DNA of 64,000 nucleotides from Tetragonia tetragonoides. Lineage: Eukaryota > Streptophyta > Magnoliopsida > Caryophyllales > Aizoaceae. This document shows positions 19,775 through 31,257 of the stretch, piece by piece; positions within the stretch are counted from its first letter, which is position 1, and every line of letters begins with the position of its first letter. The notes under the pieces are model-generated. The model made no database searches. It was given only the letters and a program-made list of their open reading frames with translations, and had not been told where the DNA came from. The stretch covers positions 42,745,001 through 42,809,000 of the forward strand of contig CM076149.1 of the NCBI GenBank assembly GCA_038025085.1. The letters are read 5' to 3'. The position numbers were made by a program, and so were the translations under genes.

Positions 19775-20389
19775 TTACTATTATATTGTGGAAACTCTCA
19801 ATTTTTTCTGTGACTCCCAACAGATTATATTTGCATGGCTTATAATGCAACATATGCATGCCTTTTTATAGTGGTGTGTTTTTACTGTATGTATAGTGAC
19901 GACCTTGCATTCTCTAATTTCTCTCTCTCCTGCTTTCCAAGATTATTAGTAGCTATAATAATGCTCATCCAGAATGACCATTACTTGGGATGCCAAGCAA
20001 GTGCACTGGTACTATGTGGGACAAGTAAAAAGTTACGCAAACGCAGATAAATAAATGTGCTTTTTATCACAAAACTTGTATAAAACGATGGCCTCACATT
20101 GAGGCCACTCATACAAGTATGACATTATGGGTGCTGATGTCATGATGCTTGGTTATAGAGGTGACATCACCCCTTGCATGAGAAGGCCTCATAATTGTTT
20201 CTTTTTTTGGATAAAAAATAAATGTGCTTGTTGTGAGTGTGTGTGTATATATGTGGTTGCGTTGCTTTTGCCGGAGCGCACGTTGGAAGGTACTAACGTC
20301 ATGCTTGGTTATTGAGGTGGCTGCCTAAAAGCGGCCTCATAAAAAACTTACTATAAAACACAAAAATTTACTAACTTTTATATTCACTA
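19775..20389. other. Upstream region of the protease gene with a direct repeat
   Basis: The protease promoter should lie here. Two imperfect copies of a ~45-bp segment (GTCAT...CTTGGTTAT..AGGTG...GGCCTCAT) occur at about 20149-20193 and 20298-20340, plus a small GGCCTCA/TGAGGCC hairpin near 20091-20107. This may be a small non-autonomous transposon, but no clean termini were found. Confidence 0.3.
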
Positions 20390-21191
20390 CACTACAACAA
20401 TTAGTCACTTGTGCCACGAATTTCACCTCGGGAGGTCAAATTTTGTGACCAGCTTTTTCGGATTTTTTGAAATTGCCACGGAAAAGTATTTCATGGCCAT
20501 TTCTAAGAAAACTGCCACGGGAAAAATAATTTTATGCTTGTTTTTCCACGGACAAAACAAAATTGTGGCCATTTTGGAATAATCGTTACGAGTGGAATAA
20601 CTTCGTGGCTAAATTGCCACGGAAATATACTTGTGTGGCCAAATTGCCACCATTTTTTTTTTCGTGGCCACTTACAAATTTTGCAACGGAAATGACTAGT
20701 TTACCACGAGAAATTTTGTGGATGTCGATATTTTTTCCATGTAATGACATTCTAAATATAATAATGTCTATACTTAATCATATAAGAAGTTTAGCATAGA
20801 TGGTTTGAGTCACTTATAAACTCTGAGACGTCTTAAGTTCAAGACTTACTAATGACAATTCTAAGGTTTTTCTTATTTCTTTTTTCATGTTTAATTAGCC
20901 ACTAGTATAGTTGTAGCTATTAAATAACCCTCCACGAAAATTCTAGTAGCTAATTGAAAATTTTCTACGAGTCCTCTAGTGGTAAGATGTTAACATGTCA
21001 CTAACAAAACTGTGGCTAGACTTCTCGTCATAGTCACAAGAGTGTTTTTACCGTGGTTAAATAGATTGCCACGGCCTTATAATCCACGACAAGTCACGAG
21101 AAAAATTTTCGTGGCTAAGTACTTTTGTCACGAAAATTTCATAGGATAACCACAATTATTATAGTGACGCAAGTGACCATTTCTTATAGTG
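20390..21191. mobile_element. Non-autonomous CACTA element
   Basis: Starts CACTACAACAA and ends TTCTTATAGTG (reverse complement CACTATAAGAA). The ends share an inverted repeat that continues through GTCACTTG. A 3-bp target duplication CTA flanks it (20387-20389 and 21192-21194), as expected for CACTA/CMC transposons. Subterminal GCCACGG-type motifs recur in both halves, typical of transposase-binding repeats. There is no transposase. A tRNA-like SINE segment is embedded near 20788-20900. Confidence 0.85.
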
Positions 21192-23309
21192 CTACCTTCA
21201 TGTGGTAAGAAGTTAGAAGTAATAGGCTTTTGGATATTAATTGAAGTCTTTACTCGTTTATGTTGAAATCCCTCTTCCATAATAGGGGGTATGGATTTTT
21301 CATTTTATTTTATCATTACTCATATAGCTAGGGGGATAAAGATTATTCTAATTCATGCTTTTCCTATATCATAAAGTGACTTTTGAAAAGTTTATAAAGT
21401 AACTTAACTTGAGTTAAAAATGGGTCATCAACCGATGGATAATATTTCTTATTTTCTTAAGCGGTGTTTACTCAGTAGGAATACAATACAATGCAATGCA
21501 ATCATTTTATAGGGTAAATGTGAGGTTACTGAGGTGGAAAGGAAGGAAGTGAAGGAAGGAAGGAAGTGAAGGAAGGAGAAGGGAAAAGTGAGATTGATTA
21601 CCAAATCGTCAAAAGTAGTCATCATTATATGGGTAAAGTTGAGCAATTGTAATAATTATTACATTATATATGCATATAATTACAATTATCTACAATCAAA
21701 GTGGTGCTTTAGAGACCGTGAAAAAACAAATATAAACATCTTCACGAAACGGAAGGAGCATAATATACACTCCAGGCCAGGCTTAAGCACACAATCACAT
21801 CCTGGTGACTTCCATGCATGCATTAACTAAACGGAAAATTACTGGCCTATATATGTATACATGTATGCTTCCAATGCATAAACCCTCACATACATTTTAT
21901 AATCCTCTGATCACTCCCACATACGATCATAAAATACCGCCAATTTTTAGGAGCACTATACCTATAGTCTATAGATAGGTATACCCACCCTTTACAAAAA
22001 TATGTTCAACCCATTTTGGGTTATGGCTCATGCCGTAAAATTTACAAAGGTCTAATCTATTTAGTATCTGCTTCCTAACTAGTTACTTTTAAGTGTACCA
22101 TTTATTAATTGAATAAATACAACAACTATACTATAACGCTATTTTTCTAATTACAACTAGCTAGTAATATACTGTATTATTTATAAAGAAGTGGTTGATA
22201 TTAGTGAATTGAATCCATTTATCATATATACTCTTTCATGTCATGACATGTCATACATACATTTATATTATACTCCGTATATGATATTTAAATTAACTCA
22301 AATCCAATAACACTCGATCAATTCGAAGTGATACAAAAATAAAACGTACTCAAATCAAAACTTACTCAAAATGCGGATGTATCTATCTCACTGTTTTCAT
22401 CCATTTGACCATATTCCAACTCTCAGTCCCTTATGATTAAAGCACGACTAGATTTAGTTTCAAAAAAAAAAAAAAGAAAAAAAGAAAAAAAGAAAAAAAA
22501 AAAAAAAGAAAAAGGCGCACGACTAGATGTTAGCTTTAAACAAAGATAAATTAAAGATGCATGTGGATACACGAACTAGTAAAGTCTGATGTTATGTGCC
22601 ATTAGCGAATTTTTGGTGAGATAGAACAAATGCAACCTTTTCCGGACACTAACATGAATTATTGGCTCAAGTGGTGGGCTAGTCCATGGGCTCCTCCTCG
22701 TCCGCCATAAACAATGACCGCATATATATATTATTATTTATTATTATTATAAACTAGTGTCCATGTTCATGCGATGTACGAGATATTTCATCTCTATTTG
22801 ATATTTTTTTTTTAAATTTAATGTTTTATAATGGGTTGTCTTACTTCTAACTTTGTTGTAAAAATATTCTTTTATTTTTTGGTACTAATTTTGTGATTAA
22901 CTGGTAAATAAAACTAAAACAACACCAAGACAGAATTTGGAGAGATTCATCCGCACCTTGACTCTTAATTTGTTTAGGAAAAATATTAAAATGTTGGGAG
23001 GAGCGATGCCATCAAGTCATGGTAATAGTCATTCACTGGTCGTGTATTAGCTTTTGATAAAAATAAATAAAAAATAAAAGATAAAAAGAAGTCATTGATT
23101 GGCTTGTGGTGCCTCTATAAAAGTTAGAGGTTTCTACCCCTAAATGACATAGTTTGTTGCATTATAATTTTACTTATTATGATTAGTCATACTATAAACT
23201 TTAATTTATATTTGACCCTTAGAAAACGATTATTAGCTTTTTATCACCACCAAAAAAAAAACAGAAAACGGCTGCCAAATTTTACCGCCGTTAGGAGATC
23301 CTTCGCAAG
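20704..23309. repeat. 2.6-kb tandem duplication, copy A
   Basis: Nearly the same sequence recurs immediately downstream at 23310-25923. The unit starts inside the CACTA element and runs through about 2.1 kb of AT-rich DNA, including an A/G-rich purine tract (about 22460-22515). No gene is recognised in it. Differences between copies are scattered substitutions and small indels in homopolymers. Confidence 0.93.
20788..20900 (+). mobile_element. tRNA-like SINE fragment inside the CACTA element
   Basis: TAGCATAGATGG fits the polymerase III A box (TRGCNNAGYNGG) with one mismatch, and AAGTTCAAGACTT about 35 bp later resembles a B box (GGTTCGANNCC). This spacing is that of tRNA-derived plant SINEs. 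The copy in the second duplicate (about 23395-23507) has AAGTTCAAGACTC, closer to consensus. The 3' end is not defined. Confidence 0.45.
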
Positions 23310-25923
23310 CCACGAGAAATTTTGTGGATGTCGATATTTTTTCCATGTAATAACATTCTAAATATAATAATGTCCATACTTTAATCATATAAGAAGTTTA
23401 GCATAGATGGTTTGAGTCACTTATAAACTCTGAGACGTCTCAAGTTCAAGACTCACTAATGACAATTCTAAGGTTTTCCTTATTTCTTTTTTCATGTTTA
23501 ATTAGCCACTAGTATAGTTGTAGCTATTAAATAACCCTCCACGAAAATTCTAGTAGCTAATTGAAAATTTTCTACGAGTCCTCTAGTGGCAAGATGTTAA
23601 CATGTCACTAACAAAACTGTGGCTAGACTTCTCGTCATAGTCACAAGAGTGCTTTTACCGTGGTTAAATAGATTGCCACGACCTTATAGGCCACGACAAG
23701 TCACGAAAAAAATTCTCGTGGCTAAGTACTTTTGTCACGAAAATTTCATAAAATAACCACAATTATTATAGTAGCGCAAGTGATCATTTCTTATAGTGCT
23801 ACCTTCATGTGGTAAGAAGTTAGGAGTAATAGGCTTTTGGATATTAATTGAAGTCTTTACTCGTTAATGTTGAAATCCCTCTTCCATAATAGGGAGTATG
23901 GATTTTTCATTTTATTTTATCATTACTCATATAGCTAGGGGGATAAAGATTATTCTAATTCATGCTTTTCCATATATCATAAAGTGACTTTTGAAAAGTT
24001 TATAAAGTAACTTAACTTGAGTTAAAAATGGGTCATCAACCAATGGACAATATTTCTTATTTTTGTAAGCGGTGTTTACTTAGTAGGAATACAATACAAT
24101 GCAATGTAATTATTTTATAGGGTAAATGTAAGGTCACTGAGGTGGAAAAGGAAGGAAGTGAAGGAAGGAAGGAAGTGCAGGAAGGAGAAGGAAAAAGTGA
24201 GATTGATTACCAAATCGTCAAAAGTAGTCATCATTATATGGGTAAAGTTGAGCAATTGTAATAATTATTACATTATATATGCATATAATTACAATTATCT
24301 ACAATCAAAGTAGTGCTTTAGAGACCGTGAAAAAACAAATATAAACATCTTCACGAAATGAAAAGAGTATAATATACACTCCAGGCCAGGCTTAAGCACA
24401 CAATCACATCCTGGTGACTTCCATGCATGCATTAACTAAACGGAAAATTACTGGCCTATATATGTATACATGTATGCTTCCAATGCATAAACCCTCACAT
24501 ACATTTTATAATCCTCTGATCACTCCCACATACGATCATAAAATACCGCCATTTTTTAGGAGCACTATACCTATAGTCTATAGATAGGTATACCCACCCT
24601 TTACAAAAATATGTTCAACCCATTTTGGGTTATGGCTCATGCCGTAAAATTTACAAAGGTCTAATCTATTTAGTATCTGCTTCCTAACTAGTTACTTTTA
24701 AGTGTACCATTTATTAATTGAATAAATACAACAACTATACTATAACGCTATTTTCCTAATTACAACTAGCTAGTAATATACTGTATTATTTATAAAAAAG
24801 TGGTTGGTATTAGTGAATTGAATTCATTTATCATATATACTCTTTCATGTCATGACATGTCATACATACATTTATATTATACTCCGTATATGATATTTAA
24901 ATTAACTCAAATCCGATAACACTCGATCAATTCGAAGTGATACAAAAATAAAACGTACTCAAATCAAACTTACTCAAAATGCGGATGTATCTATCTCACT
25001 GTTTTCATCCATTTAACCATATTCCAACTCTCAATCCCTTATGATTAAAGCACGACTAGATTTAGTTTCAAAAAAAAAAAAAAAAAAGAAAAAAAAGAAA
25101 AAAAAAAAAAAAAAAAAAAAAGAAAGGCGCACGACTAGATGTTAGCTTTAAACAAAGATAAATTAAAGATGCATGTGGACACGCGAACTAGTAAAGTCTG
25201 ATGTTATGTGCCATTAGCGAATTTTTGGTGAGATAGAACAAATGCAACCTTTTCCGGACACTAACATGAATTATTGGCTCAAGTGGTGGGCTAGTCCATG
25301 GGCTCCTCCTCGTCCGCCATAAACAATGACCGCATATATATAATAATATTTTATTATTATTATAAATTAGAGTTCATGTTCATACGATGTACGAGATGTT
25401 TCAACTCTATTTGATTTTTTTTTTTTAAAATTTAATGTTTTCTGATGGGTTGTCTTACTTCTAACTTTGTTGTAAAAAATTTCTTTTTATTTTTTGGTAC
25501 TAATTTTGTGATTAACTGGTAAATAAAACTAAAACAACACCAAGACGGGATTTGGAGAGATTCATCCGCACCCTGACTCTTAATTTGTTTAGGAAAAATA
25601 TTAAAATGTTGGGAGGAGCGATGCCATCAAGTCATGGTAATAGTCATTCACTGGTCGTGTATTAGCTTTTGATAAAAATAAATAAAAAATAAAAAATAAA
25701 AAAAAAGTCATTGATTGGCTTGTTGTGCCTCTATAAAAGTTAGAGGTTTCTACCCCTAAATGACATAGTTTGTTGCATTATAGTTCTACTTATTATGATT
25801 AGTCATACTATAAACTTTGATTTATATTTGACCCTTAGAAAACGATTATTAGCTTTTTATCACCAAAAAAAAAAAACAGAAAACGGTGCCAAATTTTACC
25901 ACCGTTAGGAGATCCGTCGCAAG
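23310..25923. repeat. 2.6-kb tandem duplication, copy B
   Basis: Second copy of 20704-23309. It carries the 3' half of the CACTA element to its TATAGTG end at about 23798 and the same downstream DNA. Its end falls at the edge of GC-rich sequence leading into a second CACTA-type terminus, so both breakpoints touch CACTA-derived DNA. Confidence 0.93.
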
Positions 25924-26627
25924 GAGGAGGCAGCGGCGGGTCCAGCTGCGGGAAGTGTATGTAGCCATTTTCCTAGACGCTGAGGTAAAATAGCCGCGGA
26001 ATACAATCTGCCGCTGGAATCAACGGCGGATTAATCTCCATCCGCCGCTGATGTTAGCTGCAGATGAGAGAAATTCCGTCGCTGCTGTAAAATTAAAAAA
26101 AAAAAAACAAAAAAAACAAAATAAATTAAATGGGCAGAAGGCGAGCTGATCGCTTCCCACACGCGCCTGGACCTGCACGCTCACGCTTCTAGGGGATTTA
26201 TTCCTCACCAGGAATGCCTCCATGAGGTCTCGAACCTCGCACACCCGCGGGGTAGGAAGACCTTCTACCAGCGCGCCCTAAGAGCTCTTTGTCAATAATA
26301 TATACAATACAATAAATTTAACCCATTTCTGAACCAAGCCTAAAAACCAGATTAGCGGCGGCATTAAACAATTCCGCCGCTGCTTAGCTGCGGAAAAGTT
26401 TGATCCCGTCGTTAATCGCATGTGGAACTAATTCGACGCTGACATTTGCTTAATTTTTTTTTTAAAATTATCATCTAAGGAAACTAATTTTCCGTAGCTA
26501 ATTAGCTACGGATTTGAAAATTCCGTAGCTATGAAAAAAATCCGCAGCTAATTTAGCTACGAAAACTTTTCCGCAGCTAATTTGCTACGGAAAATTTTCC
26601 GCAGCTTTTTTGGTTTTTTATGTAGTG
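25924..26627. mobile_element. Second CACTA-type element, right part
   Basis: The stretch ends TTTTTTATGTAGTG at 26627, the reverse complement of CACTACATAAAA. Inward of that end are many repeats of CCGCAGC/GCTACGG type, characteristic of CACTA subterminal regions. The left terminus was not found. It may have been lost at the duplication breakpoint at 25923. Confidence 0.5.
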
Positions 26628-26737
26628 TATTAACAAACATGATTATACTATGTTATAAAGTTCTTCTACCAAAGATTATCATAGTAGACAATGGACCGAA
26701 ATGAACTAAGTACATCAAAAATTTATTAAAACAAAAT

Positions 26738-26840
26738 CTGGGTGACCCATGTCCAATGTCCCATGTCCCAGCCCCCAGCGAGCGCCATGTCCCATTCTCA
26801 GCGCCTATATGTCCCATGTCCCAAGTCCCCATGTCCAAGG
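26738..26840. repeat. Short GTCCCAT-rich repeat
   Basis: Several near-tandem copies of CCATGTCCCA occur next to the first ~310-bp repeat array. Confidence 0.5.
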
Positions 26841-27775
26841 GCTGAAATCAGAGTTCGATCGGGAACCGAATGACCGTTTTGAGGCACCGGAAGAGGTCCT
26901 CTAGGGTGATGATAGACCCCTCCGGGTTTGGCGAAAATGGAAACTGGACCCCAAGAAGCCGAAAATCAAAAGTTATAATCCACGTTTTTTGGACTTCCGG
27001 GAGGCCCTAGAACGAAGGTGGATACTTTCGTACCACATCATACGGGACAACCTTTGGAAATATAAGAGGCCTCCGGGTCTGTTATCGAGTCCCTTATAAG
27101 CTTATATAGGCGTTTTACGGGACACCAACATAAGGGTCGAAACACAAAGGCATGGGTGATATCAAAGTTCAGAGTTGTAGATGACCTTCCTGGGGCACTG
27201 ATGGTCCTCTAAAGTCATGATAGAGGCCCCAGATAAGTTTGGGCAAAAAGGGCACCCGGGCCAGTGGAAGCCGAAAACGAAGGCTATATCCTATAATCCA
27301 CGTTTTTAGGCTTCCGGGAGGCCCCAAAACAAATGTGGATATTATCGCACCACATCACATGGGACACCCTTAGGGAAGATTACAGCCCCTCAGGGTCCGT
27401 TATCTGGTCCCTGATAGGCTTGTAAGGGCTTTTACAGTGCACCAATGTATGGGCTGGAACACTGAAGGCATGCATGATAACAAAGTTCGAGGATCCAGAT
27501 AATCCTCCCGGGGCACTGAGGGTGCTCTGGGGTCATGATACAACCCATGGAGAAGTTTGGGCAAAAATAACACACGGCGCCCAGAAGCCGAAAACAAAGG
27601 CTATAATCAACGTTTTCTTGAGCTTTCGGGAGGCCCCGAAACGAAGGTGTATATTTTCGCACCACAACATACTGGACACCTCTAGAAGACATGTGGTGGC
27701 CTCCGGGTAGGTTATCAAGTCCTTGGTAGGTTTGAAGGGCCTCTTAGTGAACATTGGAGGCTAATCCACGGATTT
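26841..27775 (+). repeat. ~310-bp tandem repeat, array A (about three copies)
   Basis: Three successive units are recognised by landmarks spaced 309-310 bp apart (the CCACGTTTT landmark at about 26992, 27301 and 27611). Each unit contains, in order: GCACCACATC, CATGGGACACC, GGTC-TTATC, GGCTTGTAAGGGC-TTTTAC, GGGGCACTGAGGGT-CTCT, GGTCATGATA and GAAGCCGAAAACGAAGG. The same unit forms larger arrays at 49.2-51.9 kb (same strand) and 58.0-59.9 kb (opposite strand). Open frames across it are not conserved between units, so I do not call a gene. Confidence 0.88.
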
Positions 27776-28287
27776 GGGTACCATGCTTGGCTCCTCACCA
27801 CCCCGTGCCGCCAAACCTACCTCTAAGCCCTCTCTACTATTATAGTGAAGTCTCATTATTTTTTTCAACTTTTTTGAAGTGATTTCTATTTTTTTGATAT
27901 TTTTTCTATTTTCAGCGTACTTTTTAATTAAAAGTTAAATTAAATTGCTACAATCTGTGAAAAGATAAATGTTTTTTCCGTAACTTAATAATATACTTGA
28001 AAAGTTTTAGGCCGAACTTTTGGAAAATCATTCTCCAAACTCTCAAAATTCCAGTACGAAAGTTATGCATTAGGCATGTCTACTTTTGTTATTAGAACGA
28101 TTAAATCTTATAAGACTTTTTAGTGGTTAGTTGCTTGATAGAGGGCTTACGGTAGAAGGAAGGCAAGCGACATGACGCGACATGAAGCGCATGTCATTAT
28201 GAAAGTTATGCATTGGGCATGTGGACGGTTTTTGGGTATCGAGCATGGCTCCCCACCACCCCGTACCACCAAACCTACCCCCACGCC
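27776..28287. repeat. Flanking tandem duplicate split by copia-3
   Basis: The segment from about 27780 (CATGGCTCC/CACCACCCCGT, then CCAAACCTACC and TATAGTGAAGTCTCAT) starts again near 28240 and then continues on the far side of copia-3 at 35801-36000. The locus therefore held two diverged tandem copies before copia-3 inserted into the second. Confidence 0.7.
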
Positions 28288-28917
28288 TGAAGGATCTATG
28301 TCCTGTCAGTCAAGGTGCAAAATTCGGAATTAAATAACAGAGCTAGTTAACCCATCGATTTAGTAGGTCGTAATGTTTAGCTAGAGACCGCTTACGATAA
28401 TTGGACCGATATGAGTTGGCCGACTACTAAATGCGATGGGCCTAACGGGTCACACGCTTAAGTAATCGATGGATCAATATTTAATTAATAGACCTAGGAG
28501 TCGCATTAGTTAATTAATAAGAGAGAACCGTAAGTGGGCCTACCTAGGGTTTTCCCACTACATGTGAACTCTACAGTTTAAATAGAAGAGAAGGAGGATG
28601 TAACTAGGTTACTGGTTTCAACTGATAGCCTCTTTCTCTCCTATTCTCTCTAAACAACCAAGCACCTCCATAGCCCAAGGAACGGTTCCTTGTGCTCGTT
28701 TTAGCTAACGAACGTGTTTGGATTGATCGTATCGATTGCTGCATGGACTACGATAGAGGGATTACACTTGGAATCCTAATTCGCACATATCGATATTTAA
28801 TCGATCAATGAGGAACGCATCAAGAGGTATATTTATGTGTATTTAATGACCCATTAAGTTTTCGACTTCTAGTTGTATTCAGCTTATATGATTAGATCAT
28901 TGCAACTACATCCTACA
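28288..28917 (+). repeat. Copia-3 5' LTR
   Basis: 630 bp; visibly diverged from the 3' LTR by scattered substitutions. It is followed by a degraded primer-binding-site-like segment (TGATATCAG...ATCAGAGC). Confidence 0.9.
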
Positions 28918-29219
28918 GTGATATCAGTCTATCAGAGCCTAATTAATGAATTAATTAGATCCGTTTTCAGTTTGTGAGTGCAATATGCGTCCTATACTAG
29001 CTAATGATTAGACCGTTACTTTATAGCGTATATCGTAATTTTGTCGCTGCTACGTTTTTTCATATTCAGTTGATTATGTGCCTGCTGGTTCGATCTTGTG
29101 ATGCGTTGGTCAACTGACTTATTTTGTTAAAATCACTAGCAGTAGGTTAGATGTCAAAAGGACACACTGATTATTTCTTTTTCCTTTTGGAACATGGCCT
29201 TGGTTTGGGCAATTGCATA

Positions 29220-29903
29220 CTAGGTTACACAGATACCTGGCTCAACAACAGTATCCCATATCCAATATATTTCGGAGACCGATATTTCTAGGATACACGC
29301 CTGATACTTGGAAAAATGCACCCAATACGTATCGGAGAAGTATTCTATTTTTTTGTATTAGTTTTTTTCCAAAATAATTTCGGATACTACTCGGTTACAC
29401 GGTGGATACTTTAAAGATACGCCAAATCAGCAAACACTTCAATTAATTATATTTTTTGCAACAAAGATTAAGTATTTCTTTAAATATATCTTTATGCAAT
29501 CCAAAAGAAATTGACATTTCTTTCTCATCATAGCCTCCATCTTGTTTGATCTGAAGGTTTACGCCTACCGGAGAAGTTGGTCGGTTCGCCAACCCTCTCT
29601 ATCTTCCACACATACATACCAGCAACTAATTAGTCATCAACTTACTCACGTGTTTTTCATCTCTGATCTTGTATTCTTAATGGAGAATGGTATATAGATG
29701 TTAACAACGTCAGATTGTCAGTAAATTAAAGGTCATAAATTGAATTGTACTTAACCTTCTTCTTCTTTTTTTTTAAGTTGTTATATTATTTATTTTATAT
29801 TATATTTTTATCGTACCCGTAATCTAGAAAATTTAAAATTACAGTATCCGACACCCGTATCCATACCCGTATTCGTATTCGTATTGATATCCGTGCAACC
29901 TAG
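29220..29903. mobile_element. TIR transposon (MULE-like MITE) nested in the copia-3 leader
   Basis: The ends CTAGGTTACACAGATACC and its inverted partner (CTAGGTTGCACGGATATC) form an ~18-bp imperfect terminal inverted repeat. The flanks AATTGCATA and AATTTGTATA look like a diverged 9-10-bp target duplication, which would fit a Mutator-like element. There is no coding sequence. Repeated GGATAC/GTATCC motifs occur near both ends. Confidence 0.5.
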
Positions 29904-31257
29904 AATTTGTATATTGATGGGGGTGATGGCACGTAAAGTCAAACTTTATGTGTTTTGTCTTATATAATCAAACTTTGCATCTGTTACATAGTTTTTGTTT
30001 TGATGGGGAGGTTTATTTTATTTGATGCATCTTAAGAGGCTAACTCCGTGATTAGATCACATAAGCCTGTATAGTTTTGATCAAATTAATACTTGATGTA
30101 CCAAATCAAAGATTTTTCCAGAGGGCATCAAACAATGCAGATACTGAGAGTGAGGTGTGTGCTAGGCACGACGCAAAGCTCAGTGTTGGGCCACACGGGC
30201 AACCGTGTTTTGGGTCTGGCAGCGTAAATTTTGATGTGCCTTGGGCTTCATAACGTTTGGAACGTGTACAAAGTCCGACTACTTTTATTGTTGTGATAAT
30301 ATATAAAATATAAGCATGTTCCAGTAGCATATAGTTTAAATTATTTCAATGATTAGATTATTTATCTACTTATTTATTATGTGGCTTATGGATGTTTTGT
30401 ATTTTATGTATCACTTATTTTATGGGTGAATGAATGTATAATCTAGTATGGCCCAAAATATGGTCTGCGCACCGTTTGTATTTTTGTAACCTGAATACCT
30501 TATGAAAAACCGTCATATTTATGTAATTTATTTTATTGCATTAGCTTTAAGTTTAAATTTGTAATAAGTAAAGTTACAAAATGTAAAGCTTGAAGAACGG
30601 AGCCTTGAAGGAGATCGCGATTCAAGTGGGAGATTTTGAAGATAATAATCTTTATTTTTCCTTTTAGGGGTCATACTAGGATCATTTATTTAATACTTTA
30701 ATTAGATTTATTGCTTTAATTATAGCATGCCTGATTTATTATTTTGTTTTAATATAACTATTAGTTCACATATATTAAAACAATTTATTAAATCTCGTCC
30801 CAAGGAAATATTGAGTTTATGCCCTTCCAAATAAGGTTCACCCATTACACTTTCAATCATTCATAATGGGCATCGCCAAAACGTGACATTATTTTAATCT
30901 TGAGTTAATGGGGGTAAGTCTAAGAAGAGATTTACAAGATTATTTTGGTTCCCTCAAAGATATGAGTAAGGAGTCCTTACATATCGGGGCAAACGGATAG
31001 CCATATTAGATATGCCTATCAACCAAGAGTTATGTTGGACATAATTAGCAAGGATTGCTTACCTATTTTGACTAGTGTGGTTGACAAGTCAAAGCTTGGT
31101 CACATTAGGGTAAAATGAGGATCTTGGAATTATTTTGTTCATAGGGGCACCTTAGAGGATGAATAAAATATTAAATGACTTTTCTATTTTGGAAATTGAT
31201 TAAGTTATTTATTGATAAATGTACTATTTTTTTGCATAATAATACTGTTTTGTAGCA

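Noticed and set aside
20060..20345. Small transposon or microRNA hairpin around GGCCTCA/TGAGGCC
   Set aside because: The stem is too short for a microRNA precursor and no terminal repeats or target duplication could be defined.
26841..27775. CRISPR-like array
   Set aside because: The units are ~310 bp without short repeats and unique spacers, and the genome is a plant; this is ordinary tandem repetition.
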